Shown: positions 46,748 to 58,865, numbered from the stretch's first letter. The stretch: DNA of 64,000 nt from Candidatus Arsenophonus triatominarum (GCF_001640365.1 NZ_LWMI01000006.1:248001-312000), one strand, 5' to 3'. Numbers and translations are program-made. The notes: generated from the sequence alone by a model not told the origin.

Positions 46748-46763
46748 TGTGATCGCGTTCACA
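46748..46763. promoter_or_regulatory. CRP-binding site between aspA and fxsA
   Basis: TGTGA-TCGCGT-TCACA is a perfect match to the CRP consensus half-sites with 6-base spacing, about 195 bases from aspA and 180 from fxsA. In E. coli aspA is CRP-activated. The rest of 46,553-46,941 is promoter DNA. Confidence 0.8.
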
Positions 46764-46941
46764 TAACTCATTTAAAACATTAAAATTTTTTATCATTGAA
46801 AAATGTATGATAGATCTACATCATATAGGTATTATCGGCTTATGCTTATAAAGAAAATATCGTGATATTCATTTTTTTGAGACAATTTATCTTGCTAATT
46901 CAAGAGGCTAGCGTTTTATTAGCAAATATTAGGAGAATTGT

Positions 46942-47445
46942 ATGCGTTGGTTTCCATTCATACTTTTATGCCTGTTAATTTATATCGAAGCAGTTATTTT
47001 TGTTAGGGTTGCTGAGAACATAGGTGTATTAACCACTTTAATATTGGTCGTTTTAACTTCATGCCTTGGAATTTCTTTAGTAAAAAGTCAGGGAATTAAG
47101 AACTTATTGTTAATACGTCAAAAATTAGCTGTCGGTGAGAATCCAGCCGAGGAGATGATTAAGAATGTGGCCTTAGTGATTGCCGGTATTCTGTTAATTA
47201 TACCCGGTTTTTTTACGGATTTTTTAGGTTTGTTACTACTATTTTCTCCGATCCAAAAACTGATAGTCGTGAAGCTTATGCCGCATATTCATTTTTATTC
47301 TGCCGGAACAGCTAACGATAATTTTAACCGTTCTTCAAAAGGGTATACCTATGAAGGCGAATTTGATAGAAAATCTGATTCTCCATCAAACAGCATTAAA
47401 CATGAAGACAAATTTTCTAAAAAAGAAGATCATGATGATAAATAA
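46942..47445 (+). CDS. fxsA: FxsA membrane protein
   Basis: 167 residues (E. coli 158). Several membrane helices (residues about 3-20, 26-46, 70-105) and a charged cytoplasmic tail with KSDSPSNSIKHEDKF. Known in E. coli for relieving F-plasmid exclusion of phage T7; its cellular role is unknown. AGGAG precedes the ATG. Position aspA-fxsA-groES is ancestral (E. coli has yjeH between fxsA and groES; it is missing here). Confidence 0.92.
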   Translation: MRWFPFILLCLLIYIEAVIFVRVAENIGVLTTLILVVLTSCLGISLVKSQGIKNLLLIRQKLAVGENPAEEMIKNVALVIAGILLIIPGFFTDFLGLLLLFSPIQKLIVVKLMPHIHFYSAGTANDNFNRSSKGYTYEGEFDRKSDSPSNSIKHEDKFSKKEDHDDK

Positions 47446-47506
47446 TACTAACGATTTTGTTTTTTTAAATGTAGAAAGAAAAAATGAAAAATTTTTTGTA
47501 TACCCC

Positions 47507-47534
47507 CTTGAACTGATTTTAATTGACCCCATTT
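47507..47534 (+). promoter_or_regulatory. Heat-shock (sigma-32) promoter of groES-groEL
   Basis: CTTGAA (47,507-47,512), 14-base spacer, CCCCATTT (47,527-47,534): a near-ideal sigma-32 promoter 87 bases before groES. Confidence 0.85.
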
Positions 47535-47620
47535 CGTCAAACAGGGTACTGGTTTAAGTAAGACATACTAGTATCATCCTTATTTACCTTATATGGATTT
47601 TATTTATAGGAGATCTATTA

Positions 47621-47914
47621 ATGAAGATACGTCCATTGCATGATCGGGTTATCATCAAGCGCGAAGAAGTTGAAGCTAAATCTGCTGGTGGCATTGTTTT
47701 GACGGCCTCTGCTGCTGGTAAGTCAACTCGAGGCAAAGTGCTAGCTGTTGGTAACGGTCGCATTTTAGAAAATGGTGAAAATAAACCGTTAGATGTGAAA
47801 ATTGGCGATACTGTTATTTTTAACGACGGCTATGGCGTGAAGACAGAAAAGATTGATAACGACGAAGTATTGATTATGTCAGAAAGCGATATTCTGGCAA
47901 TTGTTGAAAAATAA
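47621..47914 (+). CDS. groS: Co-chaperonin GroES
   Basis: 97 residues as in E. coli. Caps the GroEL chamber. [16 protein letters not shown], the mobile loop [17 protein letters not shown] and the end [10 protein letters not shown] are typical. AGGAGA upstream. First gene of the heat-shock pair. Confidence 0.98.
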   Translation: MKIRPLHDRVIIKREEVEAKSAGGIVLTASAAGKSTRGKVLAVGNGRILENGENKPLDVKIGDTVIFNDGYGVKTEKIDNDEVLIMSESDILAIVEK

Positions 47915-47949
47915 TTTCTCGCTTAGATCTTCAGAATGAATGAATTTAA

Positions 47950-49608
<1,659 letters not shown>

Positions 49609-49649
49609 GGTATTAAAATTTTAACATCGTTATCCTTATCACGAGAAGA

Positions 49650-49682
49650 ACCCTGAGTTTAACTTTTGACTCGGGGTTTTTT
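49650..49682 (+). terminator. Terminator after groEL
   Basis: CCCTGAGT ... ACTCGGGG stem followed by six T. Confidence 0.85.
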
Positions 49683-49713
49683 ATTATCAAATTTTTATCT
49701 GTTTGCTATTTGA

Positions 49714-49905
49714 CACGAGTTTCGCACAGACATATAAAATTCCAGAAATGGCTTAAAAGCAATGGTTAATTTGCAAGTTACTAAAACGTATAAATTTGTT
49801 TAAATTACAATAAGTTGCTTTTAATTTATAAGATTTTGTCTATTTATATATTATGCTGAATTAAACTTAAAAATAGAGCGTTTTTTTATTGGTGCGAAAC
49901 TCGTG
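49714..49905 (+). repeat. 192-bp miniature element (MITE-A), copy 10
   Basis: Flanked by the 5-bp duplication TTTGA. It lies just after the groEL terminator. The following 49,906-50,176 is an AT-rich spacer. Confidence 0.93.
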
Positions 49906-50176
49906 TTTGATTTCATTAAGGGTTTGCTAGCGGCTGGTTATTGGCTTTAAGTCTATTTTTTCACATAAGATGATTTAATTTTGCGATAATATGATTTAAC
50001 CGAGTATATTTACTAGAATAGGGTAAAATGTTGTTAACACGCTGGTATAAAAGATTGATGGCCAAACTATTTTGCTGGATATTATGTTGTTATTGATAAT
50101 AAGCTTAATTTGGCAGAAAAATTCGGTAATGTAAGCGTTGATATTAATATATAGCTAAAAGTAAATGAGGAACAAC

Positions 50177-50518
50177 ATGCGAATTAAAGTATTGCTTGGT
50201 GCCACACTATTTGTCTTGGCTGGCTGTTCAACAACCAATAAAATTATCACCGCAGGCGAAAAAGTTCGTTTTGTTAATGCCCAGCCTGGAAGTGAATGTC
50301 AGCATTTAGGGTCGGTTACCGGCACTCAAAGTAATTGGCTTAGTGGCGTAAATAGTGAGTCTAGTTCACTGCGTGGCGCAGCAAATGATTTACGCAATAA
50401 AGCTGCTGAGATGGGAGGCAATGTTATTTATGGCGCTAATAGCCCAACGGAAACGTTACTCTCGAGTTTTATTCCTACTGATAGTAAAATGATAGGACAA
50501 GTTTATAAGTGTCCATAA
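50177..50518 (+). CDS. yjeI: YjeI-family lipoprotein (DUF4156)
   Basis: 113 residues from the ATG at 50,177 (MRIKVLLGATLFVLAGC); TGAGGA lies 6 bases upstream, which favours this start over the one at 50,165. The lipobox LAGC gives a lipidated C17 after cleavage. The mature part has SECQHLGSVTGTQSNW and NDLRNKAAEMGGNVIYG, as in E. coli YjeI. Function unknown; probably an outer-membrane lipoprotein. Position between groEL and epmB is ancestral. Confidence 0.9.
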   Translation: MRIKVLLGATLFVLAGCSTTNKIITAGEKVRFVNAQPGSECQHLGSVTGTQSNWLSGVNSESSSLRGAANDLRNKAAEMGGNVIYGANSPTETLLSSFIPTDSKMIGQVYKCP

Positions 50519-50579
50519 CGCATGCTATGCATGATCCTGAATAATATAGGGTCATGAGTTTTATCATGTAGCTAAATCG

Positions 50580-51602
50580 TTATCGTAATTGTAAGTCAAT
50601 CGGTGTTTTACTCAATTTTCCAACTATTTCTCTGGTTAATCTCGGTACCAGATAGCCTGAGATACGGGTAAGCAGTTCTTTCATTATGATGCGAGCCTCT
50701 TCATCCGTTACCATAAAATGGGCGGCGCCTTGGACTTTATCTAATAGATGTAAATAATAAGGTAGTATTCCATTTTCAAACAGTTTATTACTTAATTTAG
50801 CGAGACAGTCAGCATTATCATTAACACCGCGCAAAAGTACACTTTGATTTAATAAGGTAACACTTACCTGTTTTAACTGTTCCATCGCGCGACTAAACTC
50901 ACTGTCAATTTCATTGGCATGATTGATATGAGTCACCATAATAATCTGTAGTCGAGAAATATTGAAACGTTGGCAAAGTGTTGTGGTAATGCGAGCAGGA
51001 ATAACCACCGGTAACCGGCTATGGATCCTAAGCCGTTTGATATGAGGGATAGTTTCTAACTGTGACATTAGCCAATCTAACTCATGATCTTTTGCCATCA
51101 AAGGATCGCCGCCTGAAAAAATAACTTCATTAAGCTCAGTATGCCGTTGAATATAATTTAATGCAATCTGCCAATTTTGTTTGTTGCCTTTGTTCTCTTC
51201 ATACGGAAAGTGACGCCGGAAGCAGTAGCGGCAATTAACAGCACAACCTCCTTTCACTAATAGTAGGACGCGATCCTGATATTTATGTAATAATCCTGGA
51301 ATTGGACTATTTTGCTCATTTAGCGGGTCAGTCGAAAATGTTGGTGTAAGATTAAATTCAGATTTTAGCATAATAACTTGCCGTAAAAGGGGATCATTGG
51401 CATCACCGATCCGCATTTTTGCAATAAAAGGGTGAGGTACGCGCAGTGGAAATAAAGCACGAGCAGCACTTCCAGCACGCAATTCTGGATCATTTTGTAG
51501 TGACAGTAATCGTAGAAATTCGTCAGGATCAGTGACAGCTTCTGCAAGTTGTTGTAGCCAGACTTCTCTGGCAGGGCTTTTTTGAGTTACAATATTAAAC
51601 AT
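50580..51602 (-). CDS. epmB: EF-P beta-lysylation enzyme EpmB (lysine 2,3-aminomutase)
   Basis: 340 residues (E. coli 342). A radical-SAM, PLP enzyme that makes (R)-beta-lysine for elongation factor P. The cluster motif CAVNCRYC gives C120, C124, C127, and GGDPLM and LLRGVNDN are present. Divergent from efp with 44 bases between. EpmA, which attaches the beta-lysine, is not in this window. Confidence 0.95.
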   Translation of the reverse strand: MFNIVTQKSPAREVWLQQLAEAVTDPDEFLRLLSLQNDPELRAGSAARALFPLRVPHPFIAKMRIGDANDPLLRQVIMLKSEFNLTPTFSTDPLNEQNSPIPGLLHKYQDRVLLLVKGGCAVNCRYCFRRHFPYEENKGNKQNWQIALNYIQRHTELNEVIFSGGDPLMAKDHELDWLMSQLETIPHIKRLRIHSRLPVVIPARITTTLCQRFNISRLQIIMVTHINHANEIDSEFSRAMEQLKQVSVTLLNQSVLLRGVNDNADCLAKLSNKLFENGILPYYLHLLDKVQGAAHFMVTDEEARIIMKELLTRISGYLVPRLTREIVGKLSKTPIDLQLR

Positions 51603-51646
51603 TTTTTGGCTATGCCATTTTTACTTAAAAAATTTAGAGGATTTCT

Positions 51647-52213
51647 ATGGCTACCTATAGTACCAATGAATTTCGCTCAGGTCTTAAAATCATGTTAGAT
51701 GGCGAGCCTTGTGCAATTGTGGAAAGCGAATTTGTCAAACCAGGCAAAGGGCAAGCGTTTGCTCGCGTACGGATCCGTAAATTAATTTCTAATAAGTTAT
51801 TAGAAAAAACATTTAAGTCAACTGATTCTGTCGAAAGTGCTGATGTTATGGATCTGAACTTGACCTATCTATACAGTGATGGTGAATTTTGGCATTTTAT
51901 GAATAATGAGACTTTTGAGCAACTAGCTGCTGATGAAAAAGCAGTCGGTGATAATGCAAAATGGTTAATCGATCAAGCTGATTGCATTGTTACATTATGG
52001 AATGGACAGCCTATTGCTATCACGCCACCGAATTTTGTTGAACTGGCAGTGGTTGATACCGATCCGGGTTTAAAGGGGGATACAGCAGGTACGGGCGGAA
52101 AACCGGCAACATTAAGTACCGGTGCGGTGGTAAAAGTCCCGCTATTCGTTCAAATTGGTGAGGTAATTAAAGTTGATACCCGCTCCGGTGAATATGTTTC
52201 TCGGGTGAAATAA
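51647..52213 (+). CDS. efp: Elongation factor P
   Basis: 188 residues as in E. coli. Rescues ribosomes stalled at polyproline. The modified lysine is K34 in [10 protein letters not shown]. Three beta-barrel domains, ending [19 protein letters not shown] precedes the ATG. Its stop is 7 bases from a miniature element, so the native terminator is probably displaced. Confidence 0.97.
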   Translation: MATYSTNEFRSGLKIMLDGEPCAIVESEFVKPGKGQAFARVRIRKLISNKLLEKTFKSTDSVESADVMDLNLTYLYSDGEFWHFMNNETFEQLAADEKAVGDNAKWLIDQADCIVTLWNGQPIAITPPNFVELAVVDTDPGLKGDTAGTGGKPATLSTGAVVKVPLFVQIGEVIKVDTRSGEYVSRVK

Positions 52214-52219
52214 TATTTA

Positions 52220-52411
52220 CACGAGTTTCGCACAGGCATATAAAATTCCAGAAATGGCTTAAAAGCAATGGCTAATTTGCAAGTTACTAAAACGTATAAA
52301 TTTGTTTAAATTACAATAAGTTGCTTTTAATTTATAAGATTTTGTCTATTTATATATTATGCTGAATTAAACTTAAAAATAGAGCGTTTTTTTATTGGTG
52401 CGAAACTCGTG
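52220..52411 (+). repeat. 192-bp miniature element (MITE-A), copy 11
   Basis: Full length. The left flank is the efp end (ATTTA) and the right flank is IS256. No duplication, so recombinant. Confidence 0.9.
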
Positions 52412-52458
52412 CGTTATATTGCCAGTAAAGACCAAAAAGCCTTTATGGCTGATTTAAA

Positions 52459-53515
52459 CACGAGTTTCGCAATCTCCAAAAAAGAAGTATAAATTTAAAA
52501 ACAAGAAAAAATTAGGGTGTTTATATTTTGTCCGGTTATCCATGCATTAAAAATATCTATAAAACATTCTTACAAGTAAAGCAGTGTAAGATACTCTGGT
52601 TTGGCGTTATCAGAAGTAAGCCCATCGCCTTTATATCATGACACTGTTAGCCGATGGCTAAAAAGTAGATGTTTTCGACCTAAAGACTTATGGCGATTAG
52701 TTCAACCTTCTATAGACAAAAAAAGCCCTTGCGTACTAATTGCCGATGATACATTGATTGCCAAAACACGTAATAAAAAAATAGAGATGGTCCATTATCA
52801 ATATTCAGGTAATGAACATGATGTTATTGCTGGCATAGGTTTAGTTAATTTACGTTGGCATAATCTAACAACTGTTGGATCAATTCCTATTGATTATCGT
52901 ATTTATGATAAAGATTCTGATGGAAAAACAAAAAACACGCACTTTTCCGAAATGCTCGCTCTTGCTAAAAAAAGAGGGATCATATTTACAGCCAAAAACG
53001 GCCGTATTGATTACATAAAGCCTGTTGCTCAATAGCAAAATTAATTATGACTTACAAAAAAAACAGCCGCTGATGATAAAATAATCAATTTTTGCATTAA
53101 AAATAACCCATGTAAGATTAAAAAATAAACTATTTTTGTATTTTTTAGATGTATCTAACTTGTTTTTATTTTAAGCAACTTTATTTCACTATTGAGCAAC
53201 ATGCTTATAGTAACAAACAAAGAGAATCCCACCCGTCAATACGTCAAATCTATCATGGATGCCTGTTGGTCTGTTGAAGTTTATCATCGAGAAGTTAAAC
53301 AAAATTGTGGTATTGAACGCTGTCAGGCTCGCACGAGCCGAGCGCAAAGAAATCATATTTTTCTCGCAATTTCTGCGTGGTTTGAACAACATAAACGTCG
53401 TATATTTGAAAAAATAACCCTTTATCAACAAAATTGGGACGTAATCAAAAATGCTATTACTGAGCACATCCGTGTTTTATTAGCGTACCCAAATTAGTTT
53501 TGTGCGAAACTCGTG
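52459..53515 (+). mobile_element. IS4-like element with internal deletion and a MITE (copy III)
   Basis: Both ends present (CACGAGTTTCGCA), flanked by the 5-bp duplication TTAAA. The transposase jumps from AKKRGI to FTAKNGRIDY, losing the middle including VVMDAWYSS, and is then split by a 189-bp miniature element. The end part EVYHREVKQNCGIERCQ...LLAYPN is readable. Confidence 0.88.
53018..53206. repeat. 189-bp miniature element (MITE-B), copy 2
   Basis: Same length and ends as copy 1, in the opposite orientation, flanked by the 3-bp duplication ATA. Inside the IS4-like element. Confidence 0.9.
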
Positions 53516-53929
53516 TTAAAGCCGGTTTATCGTGCAGATACTAAAGCGGCTGCTGAGCTTGCCCTTGATGAATTGGAAACGAAATGGGGTGAAAAATACC
53601 CGATAGTGCTAGAATCCTGGCGAAGTAAATGGGAGTTGCTCAGTGCTCATTTTCGATACCCTAAAGCCATTAAAAACCCATTTATACGACCAATGCAGTA
53701 GAGGCGGTTCATCGGTAGTTTAGGAAATTAACTAAAACCAAAGGGGCTTTTCCTAATGAAAACAGCTTATTAAAATTACTCTATATTGGCATCAATCAGG
53801 TATCCAACAAATGGACTATGCCGATTAGTAACTGGGCGTTAACCATTGCTCAATTGTCCATCTATTTTAAAGGGCGCCTAGATGGTATAATCAAAATATA
53901 AAATCCCCTGACACAGAATTATGAACACT

Positions 53930-54829
53930 CTCATTTCTTTGCGCCCGACTCGTGCGAGCCTGGCAGCGTTCAATACCACAATTTTTTTAACTTCTCGATG
54001 ATAAACTTCAACAGACCAACGGGCATTCATGATAGATTTGACGTATTCACGGGTGGGATTCTCTTTGTTTGTTACTAAGTAATCAATACGGCCGTTTTTG
54101 GCCGTAAATTTGAAACAGTCACCCAACCATAGCCTCGTAAGTGTATTGGAGTTCCTTCTTCTAAGATGTCTAACTTGTTCAGTTGTTTGTTATGGTTAAC
54201 AATCCTGTTTTTCCTCAGCGTGGTTACCCAGACCCAACAATGAGAGCGAATTGATTTCAGATTATCCAGGCTAGAATACCAAGCATCCATCACTACCGCT
54301 TCTGGTATGATCCCTCTTTTTTTAGCAAGAGCGAGCATTTCGGAAAAGTGCGTGTTTTTTGTTTTTCCATCAGAATCTTTATCATAAATACGATAATCAA
54401 TAGGAATTGATCCAACAGTTGTTAGATTATGCCAAAGTAAATTAACTAAACCTATGCCAGCAATAACATCATGTTCATTACCTGAATATTGATAATGGAT
54501 CATCTCTATTTTTTACTACGTGTTTTGGCAATCAATGTATCATCGGCAATTAGTACGCAAGGGCTTTTTTTGTCTATAGAAGGTTGAACTAATCGCCATA
54601 AGTCTTTAGGTCGAAAACATCTACTTTTTAGCCATCGGCTACTAACAATGTCATGAGATAAAGGCGATGGGCTTACTTCTGATAACGCCAAACCAGAGTA
54701 TCTTACACTGCTTACTTGTAAGAATGTTTTATTATTTTTAATGCATGGATAACCGGACAAAATATAAACACCCTGATTTTTTCTTGTTTTGAACTTTATA
54801 CTTCTTTTTTGGAGATTGCGAAACTCGTG
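53930..54829 (-). mobile_element. IS4-like element, left-truncated (copy IV)
   Basis: Starts within the 3' part of the transposase and runs to the end GGAGATTGCGAAACTCGTG. Frameshifts split it (MVHY-type, DDTLIAKTRSKK pieces). Not active. Confidence 0.85.
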
Positions 54830-54852
54830 ATTGAATGTTTATTTTTTAGCTC

Positions 54853-54879
54853 ATGGTTATTCCTTTTTGGAATAACCAT
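54853..54879. terminator. Perfect hairpin, terminator-like
   Basis: ATGGTTATTCC / GGAATAACCAT with a five-T loop, with A/T runs on both sides. It lies between an IS remnant and the ABC-transporter operon, and insulates the operon. Confidence 0.7.
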
Positions 54880-54921
54880 AGATTTTTATATTATTTCATG
54901 TTCTAACTGTGAATTGATAAT

Positions 54922-54962
54922 TTGACTTGAATAAATATAAATATAAATATAAATATAAATAT
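54922..54962 (+). promoter_or_regulatory. Hexanucleotide repeat in the promoter region of the ABC operon
   Basis: TTGACT (54,922-54,927) is followed at 54,931 by five tandem ATAAAT units plus AT (32 bases). TATAAA/TAAATA words recur every six bases and can serve as -10 boxes at changing spacings. The repeat ends 32 bases before the start codon of the binding protein. Confidence 0.5.
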
Positions 54963-54994
54963 ACAAAAAATTGACAATAAAAGGTAATAGTAAA

Positions 54995-55819
54995 ATGAAA
55001 TTCAATCTTATTGCAACTGTATTATCTATCACATTAGCTTTGGTTACCGGGTTGGCAAAAGCAGATAAATTGGAAAGTATCAAAAAAGCCGGTGTGATCC
55101 GTATTGCTGTTTTTGATAGTAATCCTCCCTTTGGTTTTATTGATGCTAAAACTAAAAAATTGGTGGGTTATGATATTGATATTGCAGAAGCGATTGCTAA
55201 AGATTTTGGTGTTAAATTAGTATTGCGTCCAACTAATCCAGCGAATCGAATACCGCTATTAACAGCCGGTAAAGTGGATCTGATTGGTGCTAATTTTACC
55301 ATCACCAAAGAACGTGCTAAACAAGTTGAGTTTTCAACGCCTGATTTTGCTACTGGGCAGAAATTTATCGCACGTATTGGGGTATTAAAAACGGCTGATG
55401 ATATTATTCCTTTGCGTATCGGTGCAGATAAAGGAACCGTGCAGGAAATTACTCTACGTGAACGCTATCCTAATACTAAAGTAATATCTTACGATGACAC
55501 CCCACTTGCTTTTGCTGCATTACGAAATGGCAATGTACAAGCTATTACGCAAGATGACGCCAAACTGATTGGTTTATTGGGGAACTTACCGGCAAAAATT
55601 AAAGCAGATTATGAGATCTCACCTTTTAGTCTTACACGTGAATATCAGGCATTAGCAGCAGCTAAAGGTGAAACGAATTTGATTAAAGCGGTAAATAATA
55701 CTTTATTGAAATTAGAAAAAAATGGTCAGGCAGAAATAATTTATAATCGTTGGTTTGGTCCAGAAACTAAAGCAGCATTGCCTCGTGGTGATTTTAAATT
55801 TGCACCATTAGAAAAGTAA
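54995..55819 (+). CDS. Amino-acid ABC transporter, periplasmic binding protein (family 3)
   Basis: 274 residues from the ATG at 54,995, with AAAGG upstream; a longer frame from 54,971 lacks support. A signal peptide (MKFNLIATVLSITLALVTGLAKA) is followed by a family-3 solute-binding domain with GVIRIAVFDSNPPFGF, GYDIDIAEAIAKDFG, DLIGANFTITKERAKQVEFS and RWFGPETK. It binds a polar amino acid; the ligand cannot be told. First gene of a three-gene operon with two permeases. Confidence 0.92.
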   Translation: MKFNLIATVLSITLALVTGLAKADKLESIKKAGVIRIAVFDSNPPFGFIDAKTKKLVGYDIDIAEAIAKDFGVKLVLRPTNPANRIPLLTAGKVDLIGANFTITKERAKQVEFSTPDFATGQKFIARIGVLKTADDIIPLRIGADKGTVQEITLRERYPNTKVISYDDTPLAFAALRNGNVQAITQDDAKLIGLLGNLPAKIKADYEISPFSLTREYQALAAAKGETNLIKAVNNTLLKLEKNGQAEIIYNRWFGPETKAALPRGDFKFAPLEK

Positions 55820-55882
55820 AAAAAATATTATTTTTAATAAAAATACCTAAATGAGTGTCTTCATCATAGATAGGTTGCATAA

Positions 55883-56620
55883 ATGTTTGAACATTTTTTC
55901 TCTACCCAGCTATTAGCCCCTGAATATCTTGATTGGATTTGGCAGGGCTTACTCATTACTATTTGGATCTCATTTTGTGCCATAGTCGTCTCAACCCTGC
56001 TAGGGTTTGTTGTCGTTGCTGCTAGAGATAGCCATACCGTATTATTGCGTTGGTTGGCAATTAGTTATATTTCACTATTTCGTAATACGCCATTATTAAT
56101 ACAGCTTTTTTTTTGGTACTTTGCTGCTGGAACGATATTACCAGAATCAGTTATGCAATGGCTAAATACACCACATCTGCTCGCTATTCTCGATATTAAG
56201 CTCGCATGGCCATCATTTGAATTTTTGGCAGGTGTGATTGGCTTAACCCTCTACTCTACGCCTTTTATTGCTGAAGAATTAAGAGCCGGTATTTATGGTG
56301 TAAAGCAAGGACAAAAATTTGCTGCATTAGCATTAGGTTTATCTGGCTGGCAAGCCATGCGTTATGTTGTTTTACCCCAAGCGCTAAAAATCGCGATGCC
56401 GCCTTTATTGGGGCAGTATATGAATATTGTAAAAAATTCTTCCCTAATCATGGCAATTGGTGTTGCTGAACTTTCTTATGTTGCTCGTCAGATTGAAAGT
56501 CAAAGTTTACAAACCTTTACGGCGTTTGGTGTGGCGACAATTCTTTATATTGCCATTATTGCCTTGATGGAAGCTTGGGGACAATGGCGTCAGCAGCGTC
56601 TATTAATAAAGGGATATTAA
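55883..56620 (+). CDS. Amino-acid ABC transporter permease (HisM/GlnP family), first
   Basis: 245 residues with about five membrane helices. It has the early motif FRNTPLLIQLFFWYF and the ATPase-contact loop EELRAGIYGVKQGQKFAALALGLS. One base separates it from the second permease, so the two are translated together and form the membrane heterodimer. Confidence 0.93.
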   Translation: MFEHFFSTQLLAPEYLDWIWQGLLITIWISFCAIVVSTLLGFVVVAARDSHTVLLRWLAISYISLFRNTPLLIQLFFWYFAAGTILPESVMQWLNTPHLLAILDIKLAWPSFEFLAGVIGLTLYSTPFIAEELRAGIYGVKQGQKFAALALGLSGWQAMRYVVLPQALKIAMPPLLGQYMNIVKNSSLIMAIGVAELSYVARQIESQSLQTFTAFGVATILYIAIIALMEAWGQWRQQRLLIKGY

Positions 56621-56621
56621 C

Positions 56622-57356
56622 ATGGATTTTACAGTGATTGCTGAAAATTGGCGCTATCTGTTATTTGGTACATTTCCTGATGGCCCTTTAGAAGGTGCAG
56701 CACTGACTCTGTTAATAAGTTTATTAGCAGGAAGTATCTCTATTTTTCTTGGTATTGCTGGTGGAATTGCATTGGCGATGTTAAATGGTTGGTGGGCAAA
56801 TTTACTGGCAGCTGTGTTAGGTTTTTTTCGGGCTATACCTGTCATCATGTTAATTTTCTGGAGTTACTTTTTATTACCTGTTTTACTAGGTACGGATATT
56901 CCTGAATTGACGACCGTAATTTGTGCTTTAGCTTTGATCACATCAGCTTATTTAGCGCATGGAGTAAAAGCAGGTATTTTGGCTATAGGTCAAGGGCAAT
57001 GGCAAGCGGGGATGTCGCTAGGTTTTACCCGTTGGGCGGTATTGTGGAATATTATACTGCCGCAAGCGTTACGGATGATGATCCCCTCTTTTATTAATCA
57101 GTGGATTGCATTAATTAAAGATACTTCATTGGCTTATATTGTGGGAGTGGCAGAATTATCATTTTTAGCCACTCAAATAAATAATCGAGAAATGATTTAT
57201 CCAATGGAAATTTTTCTATTTGTTGCTTTAATCTATTTCATTATGTGTTTTTCACTTGAGATGATAGCAAATCAAATCTTACGTTGTTTAGAAAAAAATC
57301 GGTCGTCACAGGTTCTATTATCTGGTAAGCAACCAAACCAGTTGGTTTGTTTCTAA
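56622..57356 (+). CDS. Amino-acid ABC transporter permease, second
   Basis: 244 residues. Has FFRAIPVIMLIFWSYF and the contact loop AHGVKAGILAIGQGQWQAGMSLGFT. Pairs with the preceding permease. Systems of this type normally end with an ATP-binding gene; here 57,357-57,633 holds none, so an ATPase from elsewhere must serve, or the system is dead. Confidence 0.93.
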   Translation: MDFTVIAENWRYLLFGTFPDGPLEGAALTLLISLLAGSISIFLGIAGGIALAMLNGWWANLLAAVLGFFRAIPVIMLIFWSYFLLPVLLGTDIPELTTVICALALITSAYLAHGVKAGILAIGQGQWQAGMSLGFTRWAVLWNIILPQALRMMIPSFINQWIALIKDTSLAYIVGVAELSFLATQINNREMIYPMEIFLFVALIYFIMCFSLEMIANQILRCLEKNRSSQVLLSGKQPNQLVCF

Positions 57357-57633
57357 TATCCGTTATTCTATCTTGTGACTTTTAGAGGTAAATGAAAGAT
57401 TGGTAACATGGGTGATTATTCGTTGGTATTTATATCACTCTCTTTTTGGTTCCACGAAGCCTTATTTCAACGTAATGACTGAGTTGAATATTCATTCGCA
57501 TTATTATGTCAGATATTGTTTTCCTTTTTCTGTTTTATAATTAACTATTTGGATTAATTTTATTGTAGGATAGAGCAAAAAAACTTTTTTATTAGGCTAA
57601 ATATCGATCAGACAACAGAGTCTGCTTCAGCGT
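57357..57633. other. Spacer where an ABC ATPase gene would be expected
   Basis: No Walker A or signature sequence in any frame that I can see. The ATPase gene appears lost cleanly. Confidence 0.55.
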
Positions 57634-58799
57634 ATGTTTAAATTACATGAACATGGCACAACAGTTCGAACAGAAATTGCCGGATTGACGACGTTTTTGA
57701 CAATGGTTTATATCGTTTTTGTTAACCTGCAAATTCTATCAATGGCGGGAATGGATATTAAAGCTGTTTTTGTTACTACCTGCCTGGTTGCAGCGTTAGG
57801 TACGTCGCCAATTTACCGGTTGCTGTTGCTCCTGCGATGGGATTAAATGCCTTTTTTGCTTTTGTCGTGTTGGTGCTATGGGCTATTCCTGGCAAGTGGT
57901 GATGGGAGCAATTTTCTGGGGAGCAGTTGGTTTATTTCTTTTAACGCTTTTTCATATTCGCTACTGGATCATTGCGCATATCCCCATAAGCTTACGGGTT
58001 GGTATTACCAGTGGTATTGGTTTATTTATTGCCATGATGGGATTGAAAAATGCTGGCATTATTGTTGCTAATCCAGATACCCTGGTGGCGATTGGTAATT
58101 TTTCCCAATCGAATGTGTTATTGGGGATCTTGGGATTTTTTATCATTGTCGTGTTAGCGGCGCGCAATATTTATGCTGTGGTGCTTGTTTCTATTGTGAT
58201 CACCACGCTTATTGGGATGATTATCGGTGATGTCCAATATAATGGTGTTTTTGCGCTACCACCTAGCATCATGACGGTTGTTGGACATGTTGATATGATT
58301 GGCTCACTAGATATTGCTTTGTCTGGCATTATCTCTTTCATGCTGATTAACCTTTTTGATTCTTCAGGAACCTTAATTGGTGTTACCGATAAAGCGGGTC
58401 GGCTGATAAGACAGGTAAATTTCCGCAGATGAAACAGGCGCTTTATGTTGATAGTTTAAGTTCGGTCTCAGGCAGCGCAATGGGAACATCTTCAGTAACT
58501 GCCTATATTGAAAGTAGCTCTGGGGTTGCGATAGGTGGACGTACTGGATTAACCGCAATTGTGGTTGACGCGCTATTTTTATTAACAATTTTTATTTCAC
58601 CGCTAGCAGTATGGTACCCGCTTTTATCACGGCGGTTATGATGCTTTTTAGTTTTTATCACTAAGAAGGTATTGCATTAGGTTTTATTGCTTTACTGTGT
58701 CATGAAAATAGGGACAGGACGGTGGCGTGTGAGATTGGTTTGGCCGTCGTTATTGTTTCGCTGTTATTTATTGCAAAAATTATTTTGGTTGATGCGTAA
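57634..58799 (+). pseudogene. Purine (guanine/hypoxanthine) permease, degraded
   Basis: MFKLHEHGTTVRTEIAGLTTFLTMVYIVFVN matches the GhxP/GhxQ (YjcD/YgfQ) group of NCS2 permeases. Homology continues through MGYSWQVVMGAIFWG, SLRVGITSGIGLFIAMMGLKNAGI, NLFDSSGTLIGVTDKAG, SSVTAYIESSSGV and ends KIILVDA. There are several frameshifts and a small deletion after AALGT, plus a bigger gap in the last third. Purine uptake by this route is lost. Confidence 0.88.
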
Positions 58800-58835
58800 T
58801 AGCATTAATAAATAACTGAATAATTTATTTACATC

Positions 58836-58865
58836 ACTTCGATAATAATTATATCGAAGTTTTTA
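58836..58865 (+). terminator. Terminator after the permease remnant
   Basis: ACTTCGATA / TATCGAAGT stem followed by TTTTATTTATT. Confidence 0.75.

Larger units (their letters stand above)
52412..53890 (+). mobile_element. IS256-family 3' part, interrupted by an IS4-like element
   Basis: RYIASKDQKAFMADLK (52,412-52,458) continues after the IS4-like insert as PVYRADTKAAAELALDELETKWGEKYPIVLESWRSKWE (53,516 on), then in shifted frames NAVEAVHR, TKGAFPNENSLLKLLYIGI and NWALTIAQLSIYFKGRL. Typical C-terminus of an IS256 transposase. Dead. The missing middle may connect to the piece at 36.2 kb, with a gap. Confidence 0.85.

Noticed and set aside
54886-55083. A minus-strand frame with an Ile-Tyr repeat
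   Set aside because: It is only the translation of the ATAAAT repeat.
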